DNA of 64,000 nucleotides from Pisaster brevispinus. Its lineage: Eukaryota > Echinodermata > Asteroidea > Forcipulatida > Asteriidae. Under the pieces are notes generated by a model. The model did no database searches and had not been told where the DNA came from. It saw only the letters and a list, made by a program, of their open reading frames with translations. A program made the translations under genes and the position numbers. Where the stretch lies: positions 868,001 through 932,000 of the forward strand of contig JAMKCF010000005.1 of the NCBI GenBank assembly GCA_023634235.1, read 5' to 3'. The number at the start of each line of letters is the position of its first letter. Position 1 is the stretch's first letter. This document shows, one piece after another, positions 30,837 through 42,560 of this stretch.

Positions 30837-33589
30837 TCATCTGTTCCTGCGATATTCTGTTCCGTTGACGTTGATGATGTAAGAACGGGGAGTTTCAGAT
30901 GTGCGGATGACAGTACCTACTGGACTCAACTTCCCTTTGGTTCTGATCTTCACCCTATCACCTGGATGCAGGACATCGAGCTTTCTCACACCGTGTTTCT
31001 GGCTGAAGGTGTTCTCGCTCTTCAACTTATTCATTCTGTCAGCTACTTTCAGCCTCTGGTGGTCAACCGTCTTTGGATGGAGATTAACAGGTAGAGTTGG
31101 AAGGGATGTGCGGATCTCTCTTCCCATTATTAGGCCATCAGGGCTTTCTCCAAGACTCGGTAGAGGGTTTGAGCGATACGTCATGAGTGCTTGAACAGGA
31201 TCATCCTGACTAAGATCATCTTGTTAATGTGTACAGCCTTTTCCGCCTGTCCATTTGACTGTGGGTAATGCGGACTTGAAGTGATGTGTTTGAAGTTGTA
31301 TTCACTAGCGAACTGGTTGAATTCCCCAAGGAACTGTGGACCGTTATCCGTCACTACAACTTCTGGGATTCCAAATCGAGCGAAAGTTGCTTTCATGAAG
31401 TTAATCACAGATGTGGCTGTCGTTTTGTGAAGGTAGTGCACCTCTATGTACATCTTTCCCTTCACTTCTGCTAGGTTGCAGGCAATCCGCTGCCAAGGGC
31501 GTTGAGGGAGTGGTGTAGACATCAATGGTTCAGCTGGCTGTGCTGGTTGCATGTCTCTGCAGTGTTGGCACAACTGAACAAACTGGGCAATGTCCACACT
31601 CATACCAGGCCACCACACAGCTTGATTAGCCTGTAAGCGGCTCTTTGAGATACCTTGATGTCCCTCGTGGATTTTCTCCACCATCTGTTGTCGCATACTC
31701 TGGGGTATCAATATGCGATGTCCGTAGGTGATGATACCACCAACTAAACTGAGCTTGTCCTGGTCTTCCCAGTATCGTTTCAGCTCCGGTTCGATGTCTT
31801 TCACATACTTTGGCCAACCAGCTTTCACATACGCAGTCACTGCAATCAGAGTAGCATCTTGACTGGTTGCTGAGGCTATTTCTGCTAGCTTAGCACTGGC
31901 TAGTAATCATACTGACATGAGCTTCAATCTCACTTTCAAGATCATCCTTGATTTCCAATGATTTTCCTCTCTGGAGTGGGGCTCGGGAAAGCGCGTCAGC
32001 TATGACCAGAGACTTGCCAGGTGTATACTCTGCAAAACAGTGGTATTTCATCAGCCGCATCAGCAAACGCTGACATTGTAGGGGTGCATCACACAAATCT
32101 TTGTTATTGATGAGCGGCACTAGGGGCTTGTGATCAGTCTGGATCAGTACTTTCAGTCCTCTCAGGTAAACGTAAAACCTGTCACATGACCAAACAGTGG
32201 CGAGTAGCTCCTTTTCGATTTGTGCATATCGTCGTTCTGCAGGAGTCAAACTTCGAGAGCAATATGCGATAGGCCTCCAGGAGTCATCTTCTTGCTGCTG
32301 AAGGATGTAGCCTCCAATGCCGTAACTGCTGGCATCAGCGCTGACCATCGTAGGTTTTGTTGGATCATAAAATGCAAGAGTGGGTGCCGTTGTGAGAAGC
32401 GTCTTCAGCTGTCTGAATGCATTGCGTTGGGATGGACCCCAGGTCCATTCTGTGTTGTCTTTGATCAAGTCGTTTATCGGAGCAGCGACTGTAGCAGCAT
32501 GAGGTATGAAGCGTGAGAGCCAATTTACCATCCCCATTAGTCGTTTGACCTCTTCCTTCGTTGACGGTGGAGCCATCTGTATGATTGCTTCGATCTTGGT
32601 AGGATCCGGGCGGATGCCATTTTGACCAAGTCGGTGTCCGAGGAAGTGAACTTGCTCCTGTGAGATTTTACATTTCTCCTTGTTCAATCTCAATCCAGCA
32701 CCATGTAGAACATGCAGGACATGATGTAGACGTTGGTCATGTTCTTCCTGCGTTTTGCCTGTGACGAGGACATCATCCAGATAGACGACTACTCCCAGTA
32801 AATCTACCAGTAGATCGCTCATAATTCTCTGGTACAGCTCAGGTGCTGAAGTGATACCAAATGGAAGGCTCTTGAAGCAGAACCTGCCAAAAGGTGAGAT
32901 GAAGTGGTTAGGTATTGACTGTCAACATGAAGGGGAACCTGCCAAAAACCATGTTTAGCATCAAGGACGGAGAAAATCTGTGCTCCGGCAATCTTGCCCA
33001 ACACTTCTTCCATGGTAGGAATTGAAAACTGTTCTCGCGCCACAGCCTTGTTGAGTTGTCGTAGGTCAACACAAACGCGGATGTTTCCGTTCTTCTTAGG
33101 GGTTATGACGATCGGGGCACACCAATCGGTAGGGGTGGTGATGCATGTGATGATGTCGTGTTTTACCATCTTCTCCAACTCCGACTTGAGCTTTGGAAGC
33201 ATGGGTAATGGTATTTGACGAGGGGCATGAACACAGTGTGGAGAAGTATCCTCTTTCAACTGGATTTTCACCGGGGAGCCTTGAAGACATCCAGCTTCTT
33301 CAAAAATGCTGCTGTCGTTGTGCACATGTATACGCTGCACCAAGCCAAAGGTTGTGCATGCAGATTTACTGAGAATGGGTTGACCATCATCAATGACGAG
33401 AAAAGTTAATACATGGTGCTTGCCCTTCACCTCACAAGAGAGCTTCTTTTGTCCTCTGGGTGTAGTGTTCCCACCAAAGTAACCACACAGATGAATTGTT
33501 GTAGTCAGCTGCAAGTGTGGGTTGTGTAGACGAAGGGTGTTGTAAACACGTAGCGGGATTATGTTGACATTTGACCCTGTGTCTAACAT
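30837..33589 (-). pseudogene. Gypsy pol remnant (protease, RT, RNase H, integrase)
   Basis: In element order: protease active-site triplet DTG in LDTGSNVNIIPL (33585); RT with VCVDLRQLNKA and VLDAKHGFWQVP; a frameshift near 32910; YLDD (about 32775); RNase H with SADASSYGIGG and QTDHKPL; then, after a break near 31850-31890, integrase with an HHCC finger (HEGHQGIS ... CQHC) and VVVTDNGPQFLGEF. The first catalytic Asp position of integrase appears as Asn, and the following segment is shorter than in relatives. Another frame change near 31184 separates the C-terminal part, which ends at 30837. The element cannot be active as it stands. Confidence 0.85.
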
Positions 33590-33699
33590 GAACTTTACCA
33601 GCTGGCCTTCGACATTGACAGTCTGGTACCACGGTTCATGTGGTCGGTCAGCATTGCTGTGATGAACCGACCCGATGAAGAATTCACTGTCATCATTGG

Positions 33700-34529
33700 A
33701 CTCGTGTGGAGCAGTGACAGCATGTAACTTCCTGGACTTCGATCTGCAGACTTTTGCATAATGGCCTGTCTTGTGACATGAGTTGCATTTCTGACCCTTT
33801 GCTGGGCATAACGCATGACTTGAGTCATGTCCACAGTTACCACAAGTCGACTTTTTCTGACCAGGTGTCGTTGATCTTCGGGTGAATGACCTCTGTTGTG
33901 GTCTGGGTTTGACTGCTTGAACAGCTGCTGTGGTATGGGCACCTTTTATCTCTCAGAGATCTTTGGTTGCAGTCTCAAGGGTCTTGGCAACCTCTAGGAC
34001 TTTCTGAAAGGTCAGACCATCCTTGGTCAATAGGTGTTTCTGGACATATTCGCTGGGAATTCCACAGATGAGTCGATCACGCAGTGCGTCATCCAGAAAG
34101 GATCCAAACTTACATGGACTGGCTAAATTCTGGAGTGAAACTGCATATTGAGCAACTGTCTCCTCAGATTGTTGGTCTCGTTTGTAGAATCTAAAACGCT
34201 CTGCAACAATAAGACGTTTTGGCCCATAGTGAGATGTGAGCTTGTCACATATCTCCTTGTAACTCTTCTCAGAAACTGGAGTAGGCTCAGCTAAAAAGCA
34301 CAGCTGTCTGCTTAGATGTAGGGATATCATTGGCCATAAATTACAGATCTAGCCTCTCTATATAGTTACGGATGTCTTCTATCTGGTCATACATGTCAAG
34401 ACGACCGATCAGTGCAGCGCTAACAAGCGCCCCTATCGACAGAGATTTTGCCATCGTGATCCTGTGTGCGTGTATACGTGTATACAACAGTGTACAATCA
34501 AAGTCAGTGATAATAATAAAATCTATCAC
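33700..34529 (-). pseudogene. Gypsy gag remnant with zinc knuckles
   Basis: The minus-strand open frames 34529-34341 and 34330-33953 carry gag-like sequence (FRFYKRDQQSEETVAQYA; a SLQNLA segment), followed near 33850-33740 by two Cys/His knuckles. The second is canonical, CNSCHKTGHYAKVC. Frame changes occur near 34335 and 33950. Only the knuckle and spacing support the gag call. Confidence 0.7.
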
Positions 34530-34610
34530 AAAGTTCAGCTTCTTAGAATGACGACGTTATTTGTCCGCGTAAACTACCGCTGGTTATTACTCTACCAACT
34601 GCTGCCACCA

Positions 34611-34693
34611 TGTTATGTTTGGTTGATGGGTTCAAGAGTTTACCAGAATAGAATCGGAACGGACTCACTAGTATGAACTGTCAAGCGGGTCGC
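34611..34693 (-). repeat. LTR end, upstream (5') copy, truncated
   Basis: Starts TGTTATG directly beside the primer-binding site. Similarity to the other LTR stops abruptly after GGGTCGC at 34693, suggesting deletion or truncation of the outer part of the 5' LTR. Confidence 0.7.
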
Positions 34694-36721
34694 GATTAGA
34701 CTCCACCGCACGTCTTCTAACCCCTGGAAAATTGAGTTGTGTGTTTCCCTTCTCGCCTACGTATTGCAGTAAGGGACATGAAGGAGAGAGCCAGACTAAC
34801 AACGTGCATGTGTGTTTTAACGTTCAAATACTGAAATGAACGATCGCAGCTAGTAAAATACCAAGACTAGGGACTTTCTCGCCAGAAAACGAGCTGGATA
34901 TTTTGAATTTACCGGTAGATTTTCTTTTAAAAACCTACATATTAAGTTAAATAATTAATAATTTGGCAAGAATTTAATTTGGCAATTAAGTTAATTCACA
35001 AAGTTTGAAAATTTGTGGTGGGCGGAAAAAGAGAAAATTCCGTCAGTGGTGGGCAGGGAATCATGAGTGCCGGGCGGGTTTTCCGGCACTGACCACCGTG
35101 GGCAGAACCCTGGTCTCAATTCAACCTTGTCTCAACTCAGGTCAACTCGGTCCTAAGTCAACTCGGTCCCAAGTCAACAGCTAGTGTGCATTGTTGACTT
35201 GATAAGTAAAATGTGTCATTTCACTCGCTTTTTTTCTTTTGGTTTCCGAAAATGAAAAAATATACTTTTAAATTTTTTTTTATATGTCTCTAATCTGTTA
35301 TTAATTCTAAACAGTTTTGTAAGCCTAATTGAATGAATTGATGGGGATTGTATTTTTTTTAATAAGGTAACTAAACTTTAAAGAATAACTTTTGTTTCAC
35401 TCCTTCTTTGCCTGTGGTTCCCTATCCCAGTTCACCTTCTTTAAAGTAAAGGAACTGGAACAACAATGAATGTTCTTTAGGTAACATAGGTGACATTTAA
35501 AGAAACCATGATTTTGGAAATTTAGCAAGCGGCTCACTGATGACCCATTCAGTCTGACCCTCTCTCACTCTATATTGCAAAACAACTTACACATTATTTC
35601 ATGGCTGAAATGTTCATTTTGTTCTTGAAAAGTAATGATAATCTTGCCACTTTGCGAAACAGTCAGGAGCTGCATTTCTTAGCTTAGCTTTTGTAAGAAT
35701 TCAAGAACGTTATAATCTGCACGTATTTATTAGAGCGGGCAGCTCATTGGACTCTGCTTATTGTTAGCAAATAGGATGACCAATCACCTTTCACGTACAG
35801 TAAAGCTCAGACCAACGAAGCGCGTATGGTACTTGCATGTAAATCGAAAATACTCAAAGCAGTATTCTTGTTGCCAGGCAATTTATCGAACTGGCCATGC
35901 AGTTCCATCTCCAATCAATACTGCACACAGTAGTCTTTGAGTATCATGAATAACACAACACGGAAGCGGACCAATCAGGTGCCGATTTAGGCTCGGACAT
36001 TGATGCATGCCACACATGTACTGTATACTGTGGCTATCAGTTTTCTGTGTGGACAAAGTGTGTGCATGGCCGGCTGGTCGGGGTAGGGTGATCGCAATGC
36101 AGTGGGTTGGCGGTCAGTGAGCTTCTTAACACGGCTACTGTGTGTGAGCACCTGGCAGAAAAACGATGTGTTGAAGGGAACTTATACCAGTGTTCCGCTT
36201 GGATCGATTTTTCAATTTTGGGCAATGCGGTCAATTACTTTTGAAAGGGTGGCCAGTTCTTTTGCAGAGCGGCCAGAAATTTTAGGAAGGCGGCCTGCTC
36301 TCCCAAAACCCACATGTGGAGAACAGTGATCAGTTTTGGTTTTGAGTTGCCATATAGTGTTGGATTTTATTTGAGTGAGGAAGGACCCATGTTAAATACT
36401 CATGTGAGTTAGAGCCACTGAATTCAAGCAAACTTTTCTACATGGGTTTGCAAGTACACCATTTAACAATGCCGTAGGAGTTTTTACATTTTCTCATGAA
36501 ATATACCTACTTTTATGGCAGTGAAATATTTTTATTGTGTAGCATAGCAAAATGCTACACATAAAACTTGCTACTCAATTTTAGCATTCATTGTGCAAAC
36601 TATGTTCACTCTCAATGTTCACTCTCAATGCATTGCTGGATGAAGTCATTCCCTGATTGGTACCAAAGAATCTTACCGCATCGGATTAATGTAAACTCTT
36701 TGCTACTTTTATTTATTTCAG
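34694..36721. other. Non-coding stretch
   Basis: No gene is seen. There is a short hairpin AGTGCCGG/CCGGCACT at 35066-35090 and a run of reiterated TCAACTCGGTCC words near 35130-35180. The rest is AT-rich and featureless to me. Confidence 0.5.
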
Positions 36722-36817
36722 GCTCCACACGGATTAATGGACATAATTTCATGACCTGTGAATCTAAGGATATTAACTTTGCTGCCCATAGTCATCACAG
36801 GAGAGGAACATCTTTGG
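36722..36817 (+). CDS. Isolated exon-like ORF, 96 nt
   Basis: Preceded by a polypyrimidine-like TTATTTCAG acceptor and followed by GTGAGT. The open frame (phase 1 start) reads STRINGHNFMTCESKDINF and continues to RRGTSLG. An internal ATG could be a start if the upstream exon is untranslated. I do not recognise the family and found no convincing next exon in phase within the window. It may be part of a gene whose first exon is near 30.0 kb. Confidence 0.3.
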
Positions 36818-37740
36818 GTGAGTTAAACTAGATTTTAAAAGGTCATTATTAACCCTTTCAGTCCCGCACCCGGGATATCCCGGTTTACGCAGCGCGCACT
36901 TAGTTCCCGGGTTGTGTGGTCGCTGCACATTTGCTGCCATCCTGCTCGCACCAAACGCACTATGAAAACAAAAATACAGCATCAACTACATGATAAAATT
37001 AGTCCTCTTTTGGTATAATTTGGAGAGGTACTGCACACTAGCATCTGGGACTTTTAACACCTTCCGTTGCATGGTTGAGTCTGATCGAAGTCTGAATCAG
37101 AAAACAATTACGTTAAGATTTTCTTCAAAATGTAGCTTGTTTTCCCTCTGATTTCCTTTCTTGACTACTGGTGACTTAGCAAATTCTATACTATTAATTC
37201 AGGTGTGTATATAGCAATAAATTAAGAAAAATGTGTTGTTTTGATTGATTTTGTGGAAGTATTTTGTATCGTTTGCGGAACTGTGCACAAGTAACTTGTT
37301 TGCATTTTCACACGTGTCACGAACGATGCACGACATAGCCCTGTGGCCCTCTGATTTTTATATTTTTTTCTTCCATATTTTCACAGTTTCTTTGGCCTTA
37401 AAAATTTCCACAGTCTTGCAGATATCTTATGGATGAAATTTCTGGCAGTTGATCAGAACTAAAACCACTTCGTCAAAGTTTGTGTAGTTTTTCTGAACCA
37501 AATTAAATGAAGTTTCAAGATGACAGCTGCCATGAGCATATGCGTACATGACCAGAGATCATGAGCAACAACGCAAAATATAATCATTCTAGCTATGGAA
37601 TTTACTGACACACCAAGCTACAATGATGTCATAAAATCTGTAAACTGTTTTTGTTGGTATTATATCGCAGCTAATACTGAAAAACTGCAGCCAAATGACA
37701 AAAATTAAAAAGTATCTTTATTTTGTTTACAACATCTGTT
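36818..37740. other. Non-coding stretch
   Basis: Nothing supportable as a gene. The palindrome CCGGGATATCCCGG near 36877 is notable but short. Confidence 0.45.
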
Positions 37741-37759
37741 TTCACAAGTAACCGTTTCA

Positions 37760-37793
37760 GAAACGGTCGGTTACACGTGTAACCGACCGTTTC
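37760..37793. repeat. 34-bp perfect palindrome at hAT left end
   Basis: GAAACGGTCGGTTACAC followed immediately by its reverse complement. It lies at the left edge of the hAT element and probably represents a terminal or subterminal repeat in head-to-head form. Confidence 0.8.
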
Positions 37794-38449
37794 AGAAAAA
37801 AATGGAGTTCAAAAAAATTGGTTCAGACGACCGAGCACGATGTTCACTGCCATCGAACGGATTTTCGTCGGGGATGAATCACATAATGGAAACTTACTTG
37901 TAGGTGAAATTGTATCCAGTGAAATAAACAATCTTTGTCATTCAAGTGTCCGTGTTTCTTTATCAATAAAGTGCATTTTTAAGCCGCCGCACTGGCATAC
38001 TGCACAGGCTTGGCGCAACCGCAACAAGAAAGCTGACATGACGCAACACGTGACCTGACAGGTGACCGACACCAAACCTGATTACTCGACAGTGCTGATT
38101 GGATAAGAGTGGTTACAGTACATGAGCAGTGAAAATAGAGTTTCGAGTAGATATTTATTGATGCCCACTTTAGCAATTTATCAAGTCCACCCCCACCCCC
38201 ATTTAGAACCCGTTTTAAAGCCACCCTTTTATCATTAATTTAAATATTGCCCAAGAGTTTTGTTTTGAAAATTATTTGCCCCGATTTAACAAAATAATAT
38301 AATGTAAACAATGATTGGAGGTACATTAAAATAAATAAATTAAGTCGACGCTGCGATATCAAGGAGGCGTTGATGAAACAAATTTTTAAGGTAAGGCCAA
38401 GTAACGTTGGTCGATCTAGAGTTATTGAAAGTTCTCAGTTCTTACACAG

Positions 38450-39617
38450 AAATACAAGCATGTTGACATGCTCCGCAGTTAGGCAGCTCCTTTTGGCGGT
38501 GACGATGTTCCCCGCTGATGAAAACACCCTCTCCGATGGAACTGAAGCTGTGCGACGGCTGGGAAACATGACGCATTTTCCCGCCACCAGTTACAACAGT
38601 CATTGTGTGAACAATGTGTTGCATCACCGGAGTCGTGTAGATAACTGTCGAACTCTGATGATGCTGCTGCGTCCACACTAACTTTTGAAGGCTCCTCGCC
38701 GTCATCACAACCAATGCTGCTGAGCAGAAAGTCCATGGCAGATCTGTCTCCATGTGAAGGCTGATCAATTTTACGCTGCTTGTTGTTCTGGGCTGGTGCC
38801 ATCTCCAGCAGCAGCTCCCTGACAGCGACATGTGGTGCACCCCGCTGCAGTCTTGGAAGGAAGTGGAGGTACTTGTAGCGTGGATCCAATACTGAGCCAA
38901 TCATGGAAACGCCTGCTCCAAACGAGTCACAACGAAACTTGGGAAAAAAATATAAAAGTAATAAAATGTTTTAATTAGTGTTTTGTAAAAACTATCAAGA
39001 GATGCGCTGTTATCTCCTTGACAACTTGAACTTTTCTCCGTACAACACGTGGTAACTATAACTTACCTGCGCCGTAGATCGTCACTGATGACTTGCTTCA
39101 TGGTGCGAATGGCGGCAGAGTCGTCCTCGCTGGGCTGAAGATGGCCAAGGAGTCTACTGATGATGGGATGTACACTGCTCAGGCTTGTGTTCTTCTCGTA
39201 AGAAAAACAAGTGGTGGCCATCTACTTGGCCTCCAGCCTGGCGGTGATGGCCTTCCTTGACGGGATGGTGTAGCCGGGTTCGATGAAGTTAATGAGTTTT
39301 CCAAACCCACTGCCCTCCACTACGCTGATCGGAAGAGAGTCCTTGGCGGCCATCTCTGCCAGAAGCTGAGAAATCGTCTCGGCTCAATGGGGACTACACT
39401 TAGTCTCTTTCCGGGAAAGAAAATCCGTCAATGATGGCTGAGAAGATTTCTTGTCTGATGTTGACGAGGTCGGGTGCTTGATTCGGATATGATTGTTCAT
39501 TGACCCAGTTGAACCTTCGACGTATGACAGGGTGATATCACACATCCTACACTTCACCAACTTGTCCCCAACCTTGTCGAAGAATCCCCATAATACTTGA
39601 CTGCCAAACCGCGGCAT
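38450..39617 (-). pseudogene. hAT transposase remnant (BED finger, N-terminal and C-terminal pieces)
   Basis: The start MPRFGSQVLWGFFDKVGD at 39617 leads into a BED-type finger (VKCRMCDITLSY ... NNHIRIKHP). The next piece reads SVVEGSGFGKLINFIEPGY and is interrupted by a stop near 39222. A likely intron (donor GCAG|GTAAGTTATAG near 39066, acceptor CCCAAG near 38940 on the minus strand) precedes MIGSVLDPRYKYLHFLP. The hAT dimerisation region (WWRENASCFPAVAQL, then a frame change, then VFSSAGNIVTAKRS) follows down to about 38450. Most of the catalytic core is absent between 39222 and 39080. Confidence 0.7.
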
Positions 39618-40335
39618 GATTGCAAATTATTTTTACAAATCGCAAAACGATAAGTTCGAAGAACTAATGACAAATATAAGAACAGGCAAGGCAAATAATA
39701 ACTAAACGTTCCGGAGAAAAACAAAGATGTGATATCACGACTACACGAGAGTGTTGCACCGAAGTGTGATGATTGTGTACACAATCAAACTAATATCCCC
39801 TCATTTCCCCTCACCACGCACTCGCCACTGTCCAATCAGATCGATTTTCCTTTGTGTTTCTCCGTGATAATTGGACAGATAATTACGCGCAAGACAACCC
39901 CATCTTCGGCTGTCATTTATCTACTCAAAGAAAGTTCAGTGTCGGCTAGTTTCCTTTGATGGTGAACCTGCTATTGAATGCGCGCACTCTCAATGGGCCA
40001 AACCTGTCCAAGATTTTCTTAAGACTTATCTTGCCTCTATTGTCTGCCACTTACCAGGGTCTCCTCTGTGGTTTCGTAGACAAAACATGAAGACGAAGAC
40101 TTATGCGCGGCGCACCTCGAAGATCTGACATGTTTACGCTCACGCTCAACGAAAAAAATAAATAAGAACTGTCAGGAGAATAGAAGATCGCGACTTGCGG
40201 TCTAAAACATTTACGGATGTACTAATTTCAACAAAGCACCATTTTTGGAACTGGTTTTACGGTTACCTGAACTGAAAAAACTTAAACGTGTAACCGAATA
40301 ATCGGTCGGTTAACCGTGTAACCGTCACAGGCTTA

Positions 40336-41640
40336 TTTAATTTAATGAAATACATGTAAATAACAGAATGCAAAACAATTAATTTAATTAAAAGAATTTA
40401 GACCTGAATATGGGAATACTCCAAAAGGACATTTATGAATGTTGTCAAACAGTTGCAAGCCCAATAATAGTCAACTTCACATTTTTTGTATTATAAAAAT
40501 AATAAGTCATTCTTTCTGCAGCTGTCGTACACGCGCCGACGTAAAGTATACATAAATCATCAACAAATAAAAGTTTGAAAATGGCCTTGGTGCCCTTTCA
40601 CTTGGCCTTGGTGCCCCTTTCTTTTTTTGAGCCTTTGAGACCAAGTAGCCTTGACCCTCTGAAGCTTTAGGTTGAGGCCTGATGTAATAGCTTGGGTAAA
40701 TGAAGTTTGACAAAGGGGTGTTTACTGCCCCAAAGTACAATAAGGCCAAACAAAATAAATGTTCTGTCTCCAGTTACCCGACCAACCCTAACTTTATGCC
40801 GCGACCCTGAACTTTTCGGAGGATTTTGGACATAATTTTTAACAGGAATTTTTTCTTTTTTAGAAATAAATCCGACACAAACGTACCTCCATATTAACCA
40901 GCAACATCTCATGCTTACCTCATGTGAGTTCAAATTAAGAAGTCTTTGTTGGATTTTTGAGCAGGGTTTTGTATCTCACTGGTTTTTTGGTTCAATTGAA
41001 TCGGTCTGATAACTCGCCTGCGAAACGTATCAGAACAATACAAAAGACATGCCCACGCAATCATGTGGTAAGCACCGTGCAATAGAACAAATCGGATGGA
41101 ACGAAAAATGCACGGTGAATGGAACGAAAAATGCACGGTGAATGGAACGAAAAATGCACAGTGAATGGAACGAAAAATGCACGGTGAATGACGTAGCATG
41201 CAATGGTACGATTATTTGCTATCACTGACGGACAATCCTCCAATCAAATGGCAAGGATCTGCTTGGGTGTTACATAATACACATTAAATAATAGTTTGGG
41301 TAGGTGAAGCTACATGTATGACAAAGGGATGTTCACTGCCTGAAGTACAATAAACTCCCATTAGTAACCCAAAATTAGCCAATCAAGTCAAATGGGCTGT
41401 GCACAAAGCAATGCGTCCGCTACCGGTTAGGAATTGAATATCAAGGAAATCTCCAATGCCTTGCCGTAATTGCGCAATCAAAATGGCTAGCCATGGTGTC
41501 CGATTTGTCACTTAATCATTAATTTTGGTGGAAAAGATTGTACTTTGATTAGTTTAATGACCAGGAACATCTCTTATTAAAAGCAATTAACTTTTTAAAA
41601 CAGTTTATGTAATTTAGGGAACTAACAATTAACTTGTTTT
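40336..41640. other. Non-coding stretch with one short tandem repeat
   Basis: No gene is seen. Low-complexity TTGGTGCCCTTT-type words occur near 40590-40620, and the 23-bp tandem repeat is listed separately. Confidence 0.45.
41096..41187 (+). repeat. 23-bp tandem repeat, about 4 copies
   Basis: Unit ATGGAACGAAAAATGCACGGTGA (given here as its two halves, ATGGAACGAAAA and ATGCACGGTGA), repeated four times with one substitution (CACAGTGA in the third). An imperfect related word (GCACGGTGAATGACG) continues just after. Confidence 0.9.
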
Positions 41641-42072
41641 GAAAATATAATGTAACATTTACACTTTCAGCGCCATGTGTTTTGTACACAGAACGAAAAC
41701 GCGCAATAAATGATGTCATGATGACGTCGTTCCACATTTTAGGCTGGAAAGCACATCTACAGTATCCCAGAAGTCTAAAACTGAAAAAAGTTTGACGATT
41801 GGACATATTCTTTTTGAGATATGGTAGTCTAAAGATTGCCTAATTAAATATTCATGTCATTATAACTAAGTAAACTAATACATTAATTTAAGCTAATTAC
41901 ATTTTACTATAACTTCAAAACCTCAGCTTTAATATGACATACTATATGACTCTTTTATACTAAGCCAAGTATGACTTTAGGAGATTACAAAATACGTGTA
42001 AAAACCTATGGCATTTTGACGGAAGGAAAGAATAATATTAATAATAATAATAATAATAATAATAAGAACAAA
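41640..42072 (-). mobile_element. Helitron-like body, second family
   Basis: Shares words with 55000-55390 (GTGTTTTGTACAC; AAGTTTGACGAT; TTTTTGAGATATGGT; CTAATTAAATATTCA), and in both places the sequence runs up to an AAT-rich tract. It has no coding capacity. It adjoins the minus-strand 3' terminus at 42073-42101, so it is probably a second unit in tandem. Confidence 0.45.
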
Positions 42073-42101
42073 CTAGACATTAAGTGTTTGTGAACAAACA
42101 C
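42073..42101 (-). mobile_element. Helitron-like 3' terminus (hairpin + CTAG), minus strand
   Basis: Read on the minus strand, the palindrome GTGTTTGTTCACAAACAC is followed by TTAATGT and CTAG, then T. This hairpin-spacer-CTRR arrangement is the hallmark of Helitron 3' ends, and it matches the plus-strand termini in the array at 46-53 kb. Confidence 0.65.
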
Positions 42102-42169
42102 AAAGCTGTTCCGTTTTGTTGTGCTTTGATTAAACGATCCAGACATTTAAAGTGAGCCTAAGTTCAAGA

Positions 42170-42560
42170 TTTCACTTCCGGTTGAACCGGAAGTAAATGT
42201 CAACATGGGGTTACGGTAACACAAGGCTAATCTTCAATGCCCAAAGATCTATCACTAAAAATAAATTAAAAATGGGTTGTGTAGTTCTTGAGAAATGGTC
42301 CCACTTCCGGTTGACTCAGAAGTAAAGGTTAACATGGGGTCACGGTAACCCAAGGCTTATCTTAAATCCTCAAAAGGTTTATAACTGAAAAGAAATTGAA
42401 CATGGGTTGTGCAGTTCTTGAGATACGGTCCCACTTCCGGTTGACCCGGAAGTAAAGGTTATTATGGGGTCACGGTATCCAAAGTTCAGTCTTCAATGCT
42501 CAAAGGGCCTATAACTGAAGAGAAATTGAACATGGGTTGTGTAGTTCTTGAGATGTTGCA
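42170..42560 (-). repeat. ~130-bp tandem repeats with CTTCCGG palindromes
   Basis: Three to four units spaced about 130 bp apart, each with ACTTCCGGTT and an inverted partner (ACCGGAAGT, TCAGAAGT, CCCGGAAGT), followed by AACATGGGGT and CACGGTAAC words. These are the central repeats of the minus-strand Helitron-like element. Confidence 0.7.

Larger units (their letters stand above)
30164..34693 (-). mobile_element. Ty3/Gypsy-type LTR retrotransposon, degenerate
   Basis: A minus-strand element. In element order it has an LTR remnant (34693 to 34611), a primer-binding site (34599-34610, reading TGGTGGCAGC on the minus strand, compatible with a tRNA-Leu 3' end), gag with zinc knuckles, protease, reverse transcriptase, RNase H, integrase, and the downstream LTR beginning at 30164. 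The LTR ends share 83 bp at about 95% identity (30164-30246 and 34611-34693), both starting TGTTATGTTTGGTTGATGGG; beyond that they differ, so the 5' LTR is truncated. A minus-strand AATAAA at 30263-30268 fits the downstream LTR. Frames are interrupted, and the copy is not functional. Domain order RT-RNase H-integrase places it in Ty3/Gypsy. Confidence 0.85.
37741..40335 (-). mobile_element. hAT-type DNA transposon with BED finger, internally deleted
   Basis: It contains minus-strand pieces of a hAT transposase and GGTTACACG/CGTGTAACC words at both ends (37770-37785; 40288-40325). The same terminal words occur near 13374-13420, 42670-42715 and 43090-43120, indicating a dispersed family. The exact termini and target duplication are not resolved. 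The central catalytic region is missing, so it is a decayed or non-autonomous copy. Confidence 0.65.

Noticed and set aside
36870..36885. Palindrome CCGGGATATCCCGG
   Set aside because: Fourteen bases, single copy, no context suggesting a binding site.
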